From JBGAJN01 sp044224905 (lineage in GTDB: Bacteria; Verrucomicrobiota; Verrucomicrobiia; Limisphaerales; JBGAJN01), in NCBI GenBank assembly GCA_044224905.1, contig JBGAJN010000001.1:992001-1056000 (forward strand): a stretch of 64,000 bases of DNA, read 5' to 3'. Under the pieces are notes generated by a model. It did no database searches, had not been told where the DNA came from, and saw only the letters and a program-made list of their open reading frames with translations. This document shows, one piece after another, positions 35,394 to 43,749 of this stretch. Each line of letters opens with the position of its first letter. The stretch's first letter is position 1. A program made the position numbers and the translations under genes.

Positions 35394-36455
35394 ATGAACG
35401 CAATTCTCGCTCAACTCTCCGGTAGCACCGGTTGGACCCTCCTGTTGGGAGCCGTGCTGGTCGTCGTGGTCCTCGTCATCGTGATTCTCGCGATGAATTT
35501 TCTGAGCATTTACATCCGCGCGTTCGTGTCCGGCGCGAAGGTGAGCTTCACGGAACTCATCGCCTTGCGCCTGCGCAGCGTGCCGGTCGGCGTGCTGGTG
35601 GATACGCGCATCACGGCGGTGAAGTCCGGCTTGAACATCACGATCGATGACCTCTCCACGCATTACCTCGCGGGCGGCAGCATCGAGATGGTCGTGCTGG
35701 CGTTGATCGCCGCACGCAAGGCCGGCATTCATCTGGAGTTCGACCGTGCTTGCGCGATCGATCTCGCGACCAAGGGCACCGGCAAGACCGTGCTCGAAGC
35801 CGTGAAGACGTCCGTGAATCCTAAGGTGATTGATTGCCCGAATCCGGCCACAGGCAAAAACACGATCGATGGCGTGGCGAAGGACGGCATCATCGTGAAA
35901 GCCAAGGCCCGCGTAACGGTGCGCACGAATCTGGACCGCTTCGTCGGCGGCGCGACGGAGGAAACGATCATCGCGCGCGTTGGCGAAGGCATTGTCACGA
36001 CGATTGGTTCCGCGAACAGCTACAAGGACGTGCTCGAAAATCCCGATCGCATTTCCAAGACCGTTTTGGACAAGGCGCTCGATTCGAACACCGCGTTTGA
36101 AATTCTCTCGATCGACATCGCCGACGTGGACGTGGGCGAGAACGTCGGCGCGCGGTTGCAAGCCGAGCAGGCCGAAGCGAACAAATTGATCGCCCAAGCC
36201 CAGGCGGAAGTCCGCCGCGCCGCTGCCGTGGCGCTGGAACAGGAAATGGTCGCCCGCGTGCAGGAGATGCGCGCGCGCGTCGTCGAGGCCGAAGCGCAGA
36301 TCCCGCTCGCAATGGCGGATGCGTTCAAGGCCGGCAATCTCGGCATCATGGATTACTACAAAATGAAAAACATCCAGGCCGACACGAACATGCGCGAGAA
36401 CATCGCCGGTGGCGCCGATGCCGGCAGCGGTTCCGCGAAGCCCGGCAGCAAGTAA
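35394..36455 (+). CDS. floA: Flotillin-like protein FloA
   Basis: The 353-aa protein has one N-terminal hydrophobic segment (residues ~13-35) and a SPFH-like domain with the FloA-specific pattern VGVLVDTRITAVKSGLNI and ATEETIIARVGEGIVTTIGSA. A coiled-coil rich in Glu/Ala/Gln (EQAEANKLIAQAQAEVRRAA) follows. It is a membrane-associated scaffold of functional microdomains. It follows nfeD and precedes a small membrane-anchored gene by 12 bp, so the three form an operon. Confidence 0.95.
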   Translation: MNAILAQLSGSTGWTLLLGAVLVVVVLVIVILAMNFLSIYIRAFVSGAKVSFTELIALRLRSVPVGVLVDTRITAVKSGLNITIDDLSTHYLAGGSIEMVVLALIAARKAGIHLEFDRACAIDLATKGTGKTVLEAVKTSVNPKVIDCPNPATGKNTIDGVAKDGIIVKAKARVTVRTNLDRFVGGATEETIIARVGEGIVTTIGSANSYKDVLENPDRISKTVLDKALDSNTAFEILSIDIADVDVGENVGARLQAEQAEANKLIAQAQAEVRRAAAVALEQEMVARVQEMRARVVEAEAQIPLAMADAFKAGNLGIMDYYKMKNIQADTNMRENIAGGADAGSGSAKPGSK

Positions 36456-36467
36456 GTTTTTTTCGCC

Positions 36468-37118
36468 ATGAGCTTTTTCGCGGCCAGCAATTCTTGGGTG
36501 ACCCTGGTGGTGTTCCTCGGGTTCATCCTGCTTTCCGCTTTGTCGAATTATCTGAAGCGGAAGCAGGCGGAGAAATCCGCGCCGCCGATCCCGGATGATT
36601 CGTCGTCGCCGCGTCGCACGAATCAACCGCCGCCCCGCAAAGCGACGTGGGAAGAGGAAATCCAAAAACTGCTCGCCGGCGAAACCACCGAGGAGTCCGT
36701 GCCGCCGGTGCTCGCCGAGATTCCGCGTCCGGTTCCAACGCCAGCCGCACCGCCACCGCTGCCCGCGCATCTCGCGAGGAATCGAATTCCCCGAGCCAGC
36801 ATGCCGGTTCCCGCTCCCGCAGCGCCGGACAACGAGGAATTGGAAGAGTTCTCCGAGGACATTCACGCACGCCTGGCGCGTTTAAACGAATCCGCCGCAG
36901 CGTACACCCGCGCGAGTCACTTGACCGAACGTGTCACCGAGCGGATGCGCACGGTGGACGCGACGACGGAACACGCGCGCCCCGATGCACCGGTCGCCCA
37001 CGTTCGCCGTTCGCCAGAAATCGCCAGCGCCGTCGGCTTGCTCCGCAAGTCCGACTCCGCGCGACAGGCGATGATTGCCAGCGTCGTCTTCGGCCAGCCC
37101 AAAGCCTTCGAACTTTGA
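36468..37118 (+). CDS. Membrane-anchored hypothetical protein downstream of floA
   Basis: The 216-aa protein has one membrane helix near the N-terminus (WVTLVVFLGFILLSALSNYL, residues ~9-28). A long Pro/Ala/Arg-rich, probably disordered region follows, and then a short C-terminal helix ending ASVVFGQPKAFEL. That type of C-terminus is shared by small proteins encoded next to floA in related bacteria, as far as I recall. It starts 12 bp after floA. Function unknown; it may be a partner of FloA microdomains. Confidence 0.65.
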   Translation: MSFFAASNSWVTLVVFLGFILLSALSNYLKRKQAEKSAPPIPDDSSSPRRTNQPPPRKATWEEEIQKLLAGETTEESVPPVLAEIPRPVPTPAAPPPLPAHLARNRIPRASMPVPAPAAPDNEELEEFSEDIHARLARLNESAAAYTRASHLTERVTERMRTVDATTEHARPDAPVAHVRRSPEIASAVGLLRKSDSARQAMIASVVFGQPKAFEL

Positions 37119-37203
37119 ATTTCGGCGGCGTTGTCGCGTCAGTTCAACGCAAGTCCGTGAACTTGCTAACCGAACTCGAACCATCTAACGTCTCGCCTCC
37201 ATT

Positions 37204-37917
37204 ATGAACCGCTTCCTCAAAATCTATTTCCTCACCATTGCCCTCGCCGGCGCCGCATTGTCGGGTTGCAAAACGTCCTCCTCGTGCTGCTGCGAAGACG
37301 GCGCCAATTGGACCGTGCTGTTCGACGGCAAGTCCACCGATGCCCTGCGTGGCTACAAGGTTGATCATTTCCCGTCCGAAGCGTGGAAGCTCGACGGCGG
37401 CACGTTGAAGACGTTGACCAAGGAAGAAGGTGGCAAGCACGTCGACCTCATGACCAAGGAGAAGTACACAAACTTCGAACTCGTTTGCGAATGGAAGGTT
37501 TCGCCTGGCGGCAATAGCGGCATCATTTACAAAGTGACCGAGACCGGCCCCGCCTCGCACAGCACCGGTTTCGAATGCCAGGTCCTGGATGACTCGCAGC
37601 ATGGTGATGGCAAGAAGCCGTTGACCTCCGCCGGCGCGCTCTATGCATTGATCGCTCCGAACGCGAATAAGAAGCTCAAGCCCGTCGGCGAATGGAACGA
37701 AGCGCGCATCATCGTCAAAGGCACGCACGGCGAGCACTGGCTCAACGGCAAAAAGATCGTGGAATACGAACAAGGCAGCCCGGAATTGAAAGGACTAATT
37801 GCGCAGAGCAAGTTCGCCAAGCTCCCGACCTTCGGCACCATCACGGAAGGCCACGTCTGCTTCCAGAACCACGGTCAGGAAGTCTGGTTCCGCAATATCA
37901 AGATCCGCAAACTGTGA
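37204..37917 (+). CDS. DUF1080 lipoprotein (3-keto-disaccharide hydrolase-like), copy 1
   Basis: The 237-aa protein has a lipoprotein signal (LAGAALSGCKTS, Cys22) and one DUF1080 jelly-roll domain with the conserved WTVLFDGKSTDALRGYK start, the central EWKVSPGGNSGIIYKV and the EHWLNGKKIVEYE end. DUF1080 proteins include 3-keto-glucoside/3-keto-disaccharide hydrolases that cleave glycosides oxidised at C3. It is probably at the outer or inner membrane face of the periplasm. A second DUF1080 gene follows after 75 bp with a strong hairpin between them. Confidence 0.9.
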   Translation: MNRFLKIYFLTIALAGAALSGCKTSSSCCCEDGANWTVLFDGKSTDALRGYKVDHFPSEAWKLDGGTLKTLTKEEGGKHVDLMTKEKYTNFELVCEWKVSPGGNSGIIYKVTETGPASHSTGFECQVLDDSQHGDGKKPLTSAGALYALIAPNANKKLKPVGEWNEARIIVKGTHGEHWLNGKKIVEYEQGSPELKGLIAQSKFAKLPTFGTITEGHVCFQNHGQEVWFRNIKIRKL

Positions 37918-37944
37918 TCGGGTAGCATCCGCGTCTCGTGGGTC

Positions 37945-37967
37945 GTTTTCGGCGTCGCGCCGAAAAC
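37945..37967. other. Perfect 10-bp hairpin between the DUF1080 genes
   Basis: GTTTTCGGCG at 37945-37954 and CGCCGAAAAC at 37958-37967 pair perfectly around a 3-nt loop. No T-run follows, so it is not a standard intrinsic terminator. It may be an mRNA stability or processing hairpin that sets different expression of the two DUF1080 genes. Confidence 0.6.
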
Positions 37968-37992
37968 CTGCCAGACCAACCGACATTCCAAA

Positions 37993-38691
37993 ATGAAAAT
38001 TACGCCCTTCCTCGCCCTCGCGCTCGCCGCAGTCACGCTCACCGCGAACGCTGCCGACAACGAACTCACCAGCGCCGAGAAAGCGTCCGGTTGGAAATTA
38101 CTTTTCGACGGCAAGACCCTCAACGGCTGGCGCGGTTACAAGCTCAAGGGCTTGCCGGAGGCCGGTTGGGCCGTCGCCGATGGCACCTTGAAGACTGTGC
38201 CCGGCGTCAAAGGCGTCGAGTTGATCACCGAGAAAAAATTCGGCGACTTCGAGTTGAGCTGGGAATGGAAGATCGCCGAAGCCGGTAACAACGGGATCAA
38301 ATATTTCGTCAGTGAAGACCGCAAGGCACCTGGTCCCGAATACCAGATGCTCGACGACGCCAAGCATCCCGATGGCGCGAAAGGTGGCATTCACCAAACC
38401 GCTTCCTTCTACGACGTCCTCCCACCCGCCGCCGACAAGCCGCTCAAAAAACCCGGCGAATGGAATTCCTCGCGCATCGTCGCCAAGGGCAATCACGTTG
38501 AACACTGGCTCAACGGGAAGAACGTGCTGACCTTCGAACTCGATAGTCCCGAAGTGAAAGCTGGCCTCGCAAAAAGCAAATTCAAGAGCATCCCTGATTT
38601 CGGCACGCACCTCCAAGGGCACATCATGCTGACCTACCACCACGACGAAGCATGGTATCGGAACATCAAGGTGCGCGAATTGGGCAAGTAG
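37993..38691 (+). CDS. DUF1080 secreted protein (3-keto-disaccharide hydrolase-like), copy 2
   Basis: The 232-aa paralogue of copy 1 has a cleavable Sec signal (FLALALAAVTLTANA) and no lipobox. Its domain starts WKLLFDGKTLNGWRGYKLKG and keeps EWKIAEAGNNGIKYFV and EHWLNGKNVLTFE. Likely role: periplasmic hydrolysis of C3-oxidised glycosides. One lipid-anchored and one soluble copy side by side suggests they act on the same substrate in two places. The GMC and sugar dehydrogenases further along (45.6 and 52.3 kb) are the kind of oxidases that could feed such hydrolases, but a link is inference. Confidence 0.9.
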   Translation: MKITPFLALALAAVTLTANAADNELTSAEKASGWKLLFDGKTLNGWRGYKLKGLPEAGWAVADGTLKTVPGVKGVELITEKKFGDFELSWEWKIAEAGNNGIKYFVSEDRKAPGPEYQMLDDAKHPDGAKGGIHQTASFYDVLPPAADKPLKKPGEWNSSRIVAKGNHVEHWLNGKNVLTFELDSPEVKAGLAKSKFKSIPDFGTHLQGHIMLTYHHDEAWYRNIKVRELGK

Positions 38692-38783
38692 TTCTCGTCT
38701 CGCGCGGGCGTGGAATTCGTCCACCACCGGTTGGCGCTGTTGCCGGGCAGTCTTAAGGCGGCGCACGAAGCTTGTTTTTCTGC

Positions 38784-38811
38784 GTGACAAGTTCCCTCGG
38801 CCGAATATATT
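38784..38811 (+). promoter_or_regulatory. Likely housekeeping promoter of tRNA-Glu
   Basis: A -35 box GTGACA (38784-38789, five of six to TTGACA), a 16-bp spacer and a -10 box TATATT (38806-38811) lie 14 bp before the tRNA 5' end. The position fits transcription starting a few bases before the mature tRNA. Confidence 0.5.
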
Positions 38812-38825
38812 TCGCGTCCTTTGCC

Positions 38826-38900
38826 GACCCTATGGTCTAGCGGTTAGGACACCTCCCTTTCACGGAGGTAGCCCGGGTTCGATTCCCGGTAGGGTCGCCA
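38826..38900 (+). tRNA. tRNA-Glu (UUC), CCA encoded
   Basis: A full cloverleaf can be drawn. The acceptor stem is GACCCTA with TAGGGTC, followed by discriminator G and an encoded CCA. The D arm is around GGTCTAGCGGTTAGGACACC, the anticodon stem CCTCC/GGAGG has loop CTTTCAC giving anticodon TTC, and the T arm is CCCGGGTTCGATTCCCGG. It is alone, with no neighbouring tRNA. No integrase or attachment-site repeat was seen next to it. The gap 38692-39039 holds nothing else I recognise. Confidence 0.97.
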
Positions 38901-39039
38901 ATTTCAATTTTTCCGCCCGTTTTCGAGAGAATTTCCCCTATTAGATTTTCGTTCGTTTTTGGAGATGGAATCTCAGTAGTGGTGCAAACAAAAGACGACT
39001 TCCTGCCTCTTGCGTGACGGACTCTCCCCCTCATGGAAA

Positions 39040-39786
39040 TCATGCGATGGAACGTTTCATTGGACGGATAATCTCAAGGCGTTGAACCGACAATGCTGAA
39101 ATGCAGCACGGTGCGCCAGGAAGATAGCGCAGTGTCGCCCTGCGGCGGGACACCACAATCTCCGTGTAACTCGCGGTGGCGGCGTCGTCACGGTGCATGC
39201 AGAACGAAAACGGTCCACGTTGCGGGCCGTGCGAACGGTGTAGGCGACGAAGCCAGTTCAGACTATCTGCGGTAGCCTGACGCCGCGCTTCATTGAAGGT
39301 CTGGGTGCGTATCTGTTGCGCGCCAGGTTCGTCGTGGCCCGATGAAATCCACGTATTGTTTTCCCACCGGTGCGGAACACTTTCCAGCAGCGAGAGGTTC
39401 CATCGCCACTCGATGACTTCTTTTGCCTCGGGAAATATACCGATCAACCGGAAGGGATTGGTTCGATGGAGCGGCATGCCGGCGACGATCCGGTTCACGG
39501 AAACGGACGTGGCGCTTTGCAATGTCGATCTTACGACGTTACCGCGACTGAGCGCTTCCCCCCGGACGGTGACGGGAACGGAATACCAGTTGATGAGCGC
39601 CAGACACGCACCCGCGTCGTTTACGCCAAGCCAGGTGCCGCCAGTCGGTTCAGAAGGGAAGAGCGCTTTGTGGTGGCCGACTTGGTGTTCTGCCGGCGGA
39701 AGTGCGGTGACGCGCGTGAGCTTTTCGTCGCGGTTCATCCCAAGGGCGAATCCGTGACGACGCGCGATGAACGTGACGGTGCACAT
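39040..39786 (-). CDS. NRDE-family (TANGO2-like) protein
   Basis: The 248-aa protein starts MCTVTFIARRHGFALGMNRDE, the Cys2 and N-R-D-E signature of the NRDE/TANGO2 family, which has an N-terminal-nucleophile hydrolase-like fold. The GGTWLGVNDAGACLALIN segment is also conserved. The biochemical role is unsettled; eukaryotic TANGO2 is tied to haem or lipid handling. It lies downstream of the DedA/ATP-grasp gene on the same strand with a 32-bp gap and is the last gene of the ECF-led minus-strand run. Confidence 0.9.
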   Translation of the reverse strand: MCTVTFIARRHGFALGMNRDEKLTRVTALPPAEHQVGHHKALFPSEPTGGTWLGVNDAGACLALINWYSVPVTVRGEALSRGNVVRSTLQSATSVSVNRIVAGMPLHRTNPFRLIGIFPEAKEVIEWRWNLSLLESVPHRWENNTWISSGHDEPGAQQIRTQTFNEARRQATADSLNWLRRLHRSHGPQRGPFSFCMHRDDAATASYTEIVVSRRRATLRYLPGAPCCISALSVQRLEIIRPMKRSIA

Positions 39787-39818
39787 GACTTAGTAGAACG
39801 GACTGCTGGCCCGCGTGC

Positions 39819-41480
39819 TCAATCTGCCAGTGGATACGTTGCGGTGCGAGCCACGCTTTCGCGCCACACGCGCCATAGCTGCGGCAGCGGCGTAGAAACC
39901 GAGCCAAGCCGGCGATTGGCCGCGCCGATGGCGAAGACAATTTCCCACTGCTGAAACAATGTTCGGTAGGCAGACCAAAGCGAGTTGCGCGCATCGTAGA
40001 TACTGGTGGCTTCGGACGCCGCGCCGTTGAGTTCGATGATTTGGAAGTCCTTTCCCGCACGCAGATCATCCGCGCTGGCGAACCGGATGTCGTAACGACC
40101 GACAAAGAAGCCATCGATGGATTGAGAAATTGCATCGATGCGATGCTCCAGTTCCTCGGACCAGAGGTGCGCGCCGTTTTGAAAGATGCAGCCTTGCGCG
40201 TGATTGCCGGCTTCCACGAGGCGGACGTGTTCTCCCAGCGCCACGACGTCGCTGGCGCGCGGCCCGAGACGGCGCAAGTATTTGTCTGCGATGAATCGTG
40301 CCCGGGTATCGCGCCAGATGAGCTCTTCGAGCGTATCGAGCCCGTTGCCCGTCACGTGCGGGAAGATTTTTTCTGTGATCGCGAATATGTGCCCCCGCGT
40401 TTCTTTGGGGAAACGGTAGTAGAAAATTCCCGCCTCGTTTGGGCCGGGCGCGTAGCGTTGCACGATGACCGGCGTGCTGGACTGCTGAAGATACGCGGCG
40501 GCTTGTTCATCCGTCCGAATAAGCTTCACGCCCACACCTCGCTGGCCGACGTCGGGCTTGAGGATGAAGGGGAGTTCGATTTGAAACTGCGCTCGAATCT
40601 CGGCGAGTTGCGCCAATCTCGCTTCTGCCGTATCGCAGTCCAGCAATTGCGCTTCCGCGGTGAATTTCCGATTGGTAGCGCTGAGTTGCGCTAGCGTGGC
40701 GATTTTGGATTCTCCGACAAATCCTCCGGAGAAGATCCCGGGGTTCGCAGCGGTGGGCAAAGTGAAGCCGCGATATTTCACGGCGAGGCGCACATAGTTC
40801 AATGCGACCGGAAGGTAGAACAGCCACGCGGGCCAAAACTCCCATCGCCGCCAACGGCCAAACGCCGCCGCGACTCGCCGGCGAAAATCACGTTGAGCAA
40901 CTTTTGTTGCGAGCCGAATGGCAAGAACTCCGGCAACGACGATCACCAGTAACACCCAACCTCCCGAGTTGAAATGCAGAAGCAACTTCAGCAGGTCGCT
41001 CCCAAAAAATTGAGCCAGCGTGAAAATGCTGACGGTCCACACGCCGACGACGAGACCTGTGATCAGCAGAAATTTGGTGAACGACTGGCGGAGAAATCCC
41101 GCGGCGAGATAGGTGGGGAGTCGTGTTCCTGGAACAAAGCGGCTGGTGACGAGTAACCATGTTCCCTTTTCGGCAAACCACCGTTCGCTTTCGGCAATAG
41201 CGGCAGGATTGAAGAATCGTCGTGCCCACGGACGTTCCAACATCGGGCGACCCAGCCCGCGAGCGGTCAGATACAAAAGGGCGTCGCCGAGCCAAATGCC
41301 GAGGAAGCAACCGAGGAATCCCGCCGGCCACGTGATGGCTCCGGTGGTCGCAAGCAGCGCGGCACTGACCGTCGGCAAATCTTCCTGCACGAACGTGAGC
41401 GCCGCCAGCGTCACGGCTTGGGTGGCCGGCAACCATTCTTGAAAACCCAGAGGCAGTCCGGTGAGCAGCGCGTTTTGCAT
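39819..41480 (-). CDS. DedA (SNARE-associated) - ATP-grasp fusion protein
   Basis: The 553-aa protein joins two usually separate modules. Residues ~1-190 are a DedA/VTT membrane domain, with LGCFLGIWLGDALLYLTARG and the conserved FxPGTRLPTYLAAGF pattern (RFVPGTRLPTYLAAG). After further hydrophobic sequence, residues ~275-520 form an ATP-grasp domain (LPFILKPDVGQRGVGVKLI; later YDIRFA and FQIIELNGAASE as metal-binding end). DedA proteins move lipid carriers across membranes; ATP-grasp enzymes form acyl-phosphate-dependent bonds. A membrane-coupled ligase is plausible. The ATG at 41480 was chosen. It lies within the ECF-led minus-strand gene run. Confidence 0.85.
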   Translation of the reverse strand: MQNALLTGLPLGFQEWLPATQAVTLAALTFVQEDLPTVSAALLATTGAITWPAGFLGCFLGIWLGDALLYLTARGLGRPMLERPWARRFFNPAAIAESERWFAEKGTWLLVTSRFVPGTRLPTYLAAGFLRQSFTKFLLITGLVVGVWTVSIFTLAQFFGSDLLKLLLHFNSGGWVLLVIVVAGVLAIRLATKVAQRDFRRRVAAAFGRWRRWEFWPAWLFYLPVALNYVRLAVKYRGFTLPTAANPGIFSGGFVGESKIATLAQLSATNRKFTAEAQLLDCDTAEARLAQLAEIRAQFQIELPFILKPDVGQRGVGVKLIRTDEQAAAYLQQSSTPVIVQRYAPGPNEAGIFYYRFPKETRGHIFAITEKIFPHVTGNGLDTLEELIWRDTRARFIADKYLRRLGPRASDVVALGEHVRLVEAGNHAQGCIFQNGAHLWSEELEHRIDAISQSIDGFFVGRYDIRFASADDLRAGKDFQIIELNGAASEATSIYDARNSLWSAYRTLFQQWEIVFAIGAANRRLGSVSTPLPQLWRVWRESVARTATYPLAD

Positions 41481-41490
41481 GAGCGTTGGT

Positions 41491-42174
41491 TCAGGCCTTC
41501 GCTTGCAGCGACGCCAAGTGGGCAACAGTCGACGGAGCGACGCCGAAGTTCGGTGGCAGCGTGACATTCATCAAACGCGCCATGACGGCAATGAGTGCGA
41601 AGTGATGGATCGCGTGCGCAATACAGTAGGCAAGTTCACGGGCCAACGAGGAATCGGTGATGGGGGAGTCGCCGTGTTCATAACTGACTTCGCAACGCGC
41701 GTGAACCGACGCTGCCAGCGCAGTTGAGGTCAGGGCATTCAGGCGTTCGCGCAGATCGCGAGTCACGAACAGCGCGTAATTGGGTTGGGTTTCGATGCGC
41801 AAATCACGGTCGCGGTGATCGTAATCGACCAGATCGGTGCCGGTTCCGCGTAGGAGGCTCGTGAAGTGATCGAGACAGTGGCGATAATGTCCGCCGATCG
41901 AGGCGTTGAAGACGGCGGGGACGCGTTGGGCATAGTCGATCGGCAGCAGCGCTTTTAGTAACTCTTCGCCTTGCCGCAGGATCGCTACAGCGGCGGCGAG
42001 GATCCGCTGGTTGTCTTTCCGGTGGGGACTTTCGAGATCGGCTTCCGGGCCGACGAATGAGATCCTTAACAACCGCGGCTCGGCCGCGTTTTCTGCCGGT
42101 GCGGCATCGGACACGGGCCAGACTTCGGTCGGTGAGAGTCGGTTGGTCATGAGTTCAGCGTGACGAGTGTTCAT
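41491..42174 (-). CDS. DinB-like four-helix protein
   Basis: The 227-aa protein has an unstructured first ~50 residues, then a helical part with GGHYRHCLDHF (near residue 103) and HAIHHFALIAVMARLM near 195. These supply the His triad expected of DinB/YfiT-type metal-binding four-helix bundles. The family includes thiol-dependent S-transferases and damage-inducible proteins. It lies 13 bp downstream of doxX and 10 bp before the DedA/ATP-grasp gene, inside the ECF-led run. Confidence 0.75.
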   Translation of the reverse strand: MNTRHAELMTNRLSPTEVWPVSDAAPAENAAEPRLLRISFVGPEADLESPHRKDNQRILAAAVAILRQGEELLKALLPIDYAQRVPAVFNASIGGHYRHCLDHFTSLLRGTGTDLVDYDHRDRDLRIETQPNYALFVTRDLRERLNALTSTALAASVHARCEVSYEHGDSPITDSSLARELAYCIAHAIHHFALIAVMARLMNVTLPPNFGVAPSTVAHLASLQAKA

Positions 42175-42187
42175 TTCGAAATCCCTT

Positions 42188-42634
42188 TCAGTGCCGGCAT
42201 TCCGTGGTGCAGCAACCCAGTTCCGAAATTGGCGCGAAGAACATTCCGATCACGGGAATTTCGCGGCGGCGAATTGCCAGCACGCCGGCGCTGCAGACGA
42301 AGACGATGACCGCGAGAGCGAACAACAGCCCGCCATCGTCTTGGACCACGATGCCCAATTTGCTCAGGTGGCTGGCAATCGCTCCGGTAATGATGCCGAG
42401 AGAAAGGAAGGCTCCCAAAGCGGCGTGGCGCGGCGTCAACAGCAGCGCGACGGCGACGAGTTCCATCACTCCGGATCCGATGCGCCCCCAGGGTTCGGCT
42501 CCAAGTTTGGTGAAGATGTAAACCGATTCCGGTGCGGCGGTGAACTTGAAGAAGAGCGTTTGCCCGAGGATGGCCGCAGCGATTAGTTGCAGCGTCCAGC
42601 TTGCGATCGCATGTGATTTGCAGAGTTTCATCAT
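42188..42634 (-). CDS. DoxX-like membrane protein
   Basis: The 148-aa protein has four membrane helices in the DoxX/MauE arrangement (LIAAAILGQTLFFKFTAAPES at the start) and a C-terminal Cys cluster (LGCCTTECRH). DoxX proteins occur with redox and thiol stress genes. An ECF-type promoter at 42643-42668 ends 8 bp before the ATG, so the mRNA would begin at or next to the start codon. A second ATG immediately follows the first. It lies 36 bp after the redoxin gene in the minus-strand run. Confidence 0.85.
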   Translation of the reverse strand: MMKLCKSHAIASWTLQLIAAAILGQTLFFKFTAAPESVYIFTKLGAEPWGRIGSGVMELVAVALLLTPRHAALGAFLSLGIITGAIASHLSKLGIVVQDDGGLLFALAVIVFVCSAGVLAIRRREIPVIGMFFAPISELGCCTTECRH

Positions 42635-42642
42635 GAGGATGG

Positions 42643-42668
42643 GTCGAAGTCGGACGAGATTCCTTACA
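42643..42668 (-). promoter_or_regulatory. ECF-type promoter, site 3 (doxX)
   Basis: Reading the minus strand: TGTAAGG, 15 bp, CGAC, then 8 bp to the ATG of doxX. This is one of seven sites of the same form in the window. Confidence 0.8.
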
Positions 42669-42670
42669 AC

Positions 42671-43204
42671 TTACTTTTTCTTGAGCTCGGCCAGCTTTGC
42701 GGTGAATTGCGCGAAGGAGAAGCGATCGCTGTTCGCCTTTCCTACGTAGCGGAAAACTTCTTTACCCATTGGGTCCAACAATACGAGCGCCGGGTAGTGA
42801 ACGACCTGGTCGTGGAACTTGTATCCGCCGGGAATGCCGAAAGCGGTGGCAAGCTTGGCGTCGGCGTCTCGGTAAATCGTAACGGGATCCGAACCGAATT
42901 TGTTCGCCCATTTCGCGATGTCCGCCTCGCTGTCGGGCTTCAGAAAGATATGCACGACGTCACTTTGTCTTTTGGACTTTTCGACATACTCGTGAGTGTG
43001 TCGGAGACAGAACGGACACTCGGTTTTCAGGAGGAAATGCAGCGCTACGAATTTCCCTCTCGCATCCGCGAGATGGAATGAGGTCTTCGCGTTGGCAGCG
43101 TGAACAGTGAAGTCGGCGGGATTCGCCGCGCGACTGACAGCCGGAGCCATCAGCCACGCGACGAACGCGAGGAGGAGCGTGGAGGTGCGGAAGTTCATTT
43201 TCAT
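42671..43204 (-). CDS. Exported peroxiredoxin/thioredoxin-like protein
   Basis: The 177-aa protein has a signal peptide (LLAFVAWLMAPAVSRAANP) and a redoxin fold with the active-site CPFC motif in KTECPFCLRHTHEYVEKS. YPALVLLDPMGKEVFRYVGKANS follows with the conserved cis-Pro region. It is probably a periplasmic thiol oxidoreductase. It lies 42 bp after the YHS gene and 36 bp before doxX; the set YHS, redoxin and DoxX suggests extracytoplasmic redox or metal stress. Confidence 0.85.
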   Translation of the reverse strand: MKMNFRTSTLLLAFVAWLMAPAVSRAANPADFTVHAANAKTSFHLADARGKFVALHFLLKTECPFCLRHTHEYVEKSKRQSDVVHIFLKPDSEADIAKWANKFGSDPVTIYRDADAKLATAFGIPGGYKFHDQVVHYPALVLLDPMGKEVFRYVGKANSDRFSFAQFTAKLAELKKK

Positions 43205-43246
43205 CGGGTGAAAGTGGGTCGATTGGTGAAGGAAAATCAGACGGAC

Positions 43247-43705
43247 CTATTTGCCTTTTTTCTCCAAGAGCACCGGCCAATTCGATTCGGCTTTCTTTAG
43301 GTTTCCAGCGGCGTCCTTGTTGAAGTCGTTGCGTACACCCTTGCTGTATTGGAGAAGCAGGCGGCCATCGACAATTTGGAAGGCGTCCACGTCGATCTCG
43401 ACCAGTTTTCCGCGCGACACGCCATACGCGCAGTAACCGCCAAACTGCGGTTCATACTTCGCGGGGTTCGCATCGAACGCGGCTTTGTGTTCGGCACTGG
43501 CGAACTGGTAAGTCGCGCCGCGATGTGCGGTGGTAAAGCTGGCGCTTCCTTTAGCCGGCTTGCCGTCCGTGAAGAACGCCACGACGTCGTAGCCTTGAAC
43601 AGCGACGCCTTTGCGATCGAGGTTCAAAAGATCCTTCGCGTTGGCGAATTGCGTGACGAAGCATGCGGCGGTGAGAAGTAGTGCGGAAAGAATTCGGGAG
43701 TTCAT
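43247..43705 (-). CDS. Exported YHS-domain protein
   Basis: The 152-aa protein has a signal peptide (LSALLLTAACFVTQFANA) and one YHS domain: VAVQGYDVVAFFTDGKPAKG, TYQFASAEHKAAFDANPAKY, then FGGYCAYGVSRGK. YHS domains bind metals, and secreted versions are common next to redox genes and ECF sigma factors. It follows a 66-aa gene by 44 bp. No separate ECF-type promoter was seen directly upstream, so it is likely read from site 4. Confidence 0.88.
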   Translation of the reverse strand: MNSRILSALLLTAACFVTQFANAKDLLNLDRKGVAVQGYDVVAFFTDGKPAKGSASFTTAHRGATYQFASAEHKAAFDANPAKYEPQFGGYCAYGVSRGKLVEIDVDAFQIVDGRLLLQYSKGVRNDFNKDAAGNLKKAESNWPVLLEKKGK

Positions 43706-43749
43706 GTTTGTTTTTGAGAGGTGTGTGGAGTGGTGGTGATTCCAATGAT

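Noticed and set aside
35376..36866. A 496-codon frame on the minus strand
   Set aside because: It is antisense to nfeD-floA operon genes, which are well-recognised proteins. It has no recognisable domain and is a by-product of high GC.
38826..39039. Genomic-island attachment site at tRNA-Glu
   Set aside because: No integrase gene and no repeat of the tRNA 3' end was found in the window.
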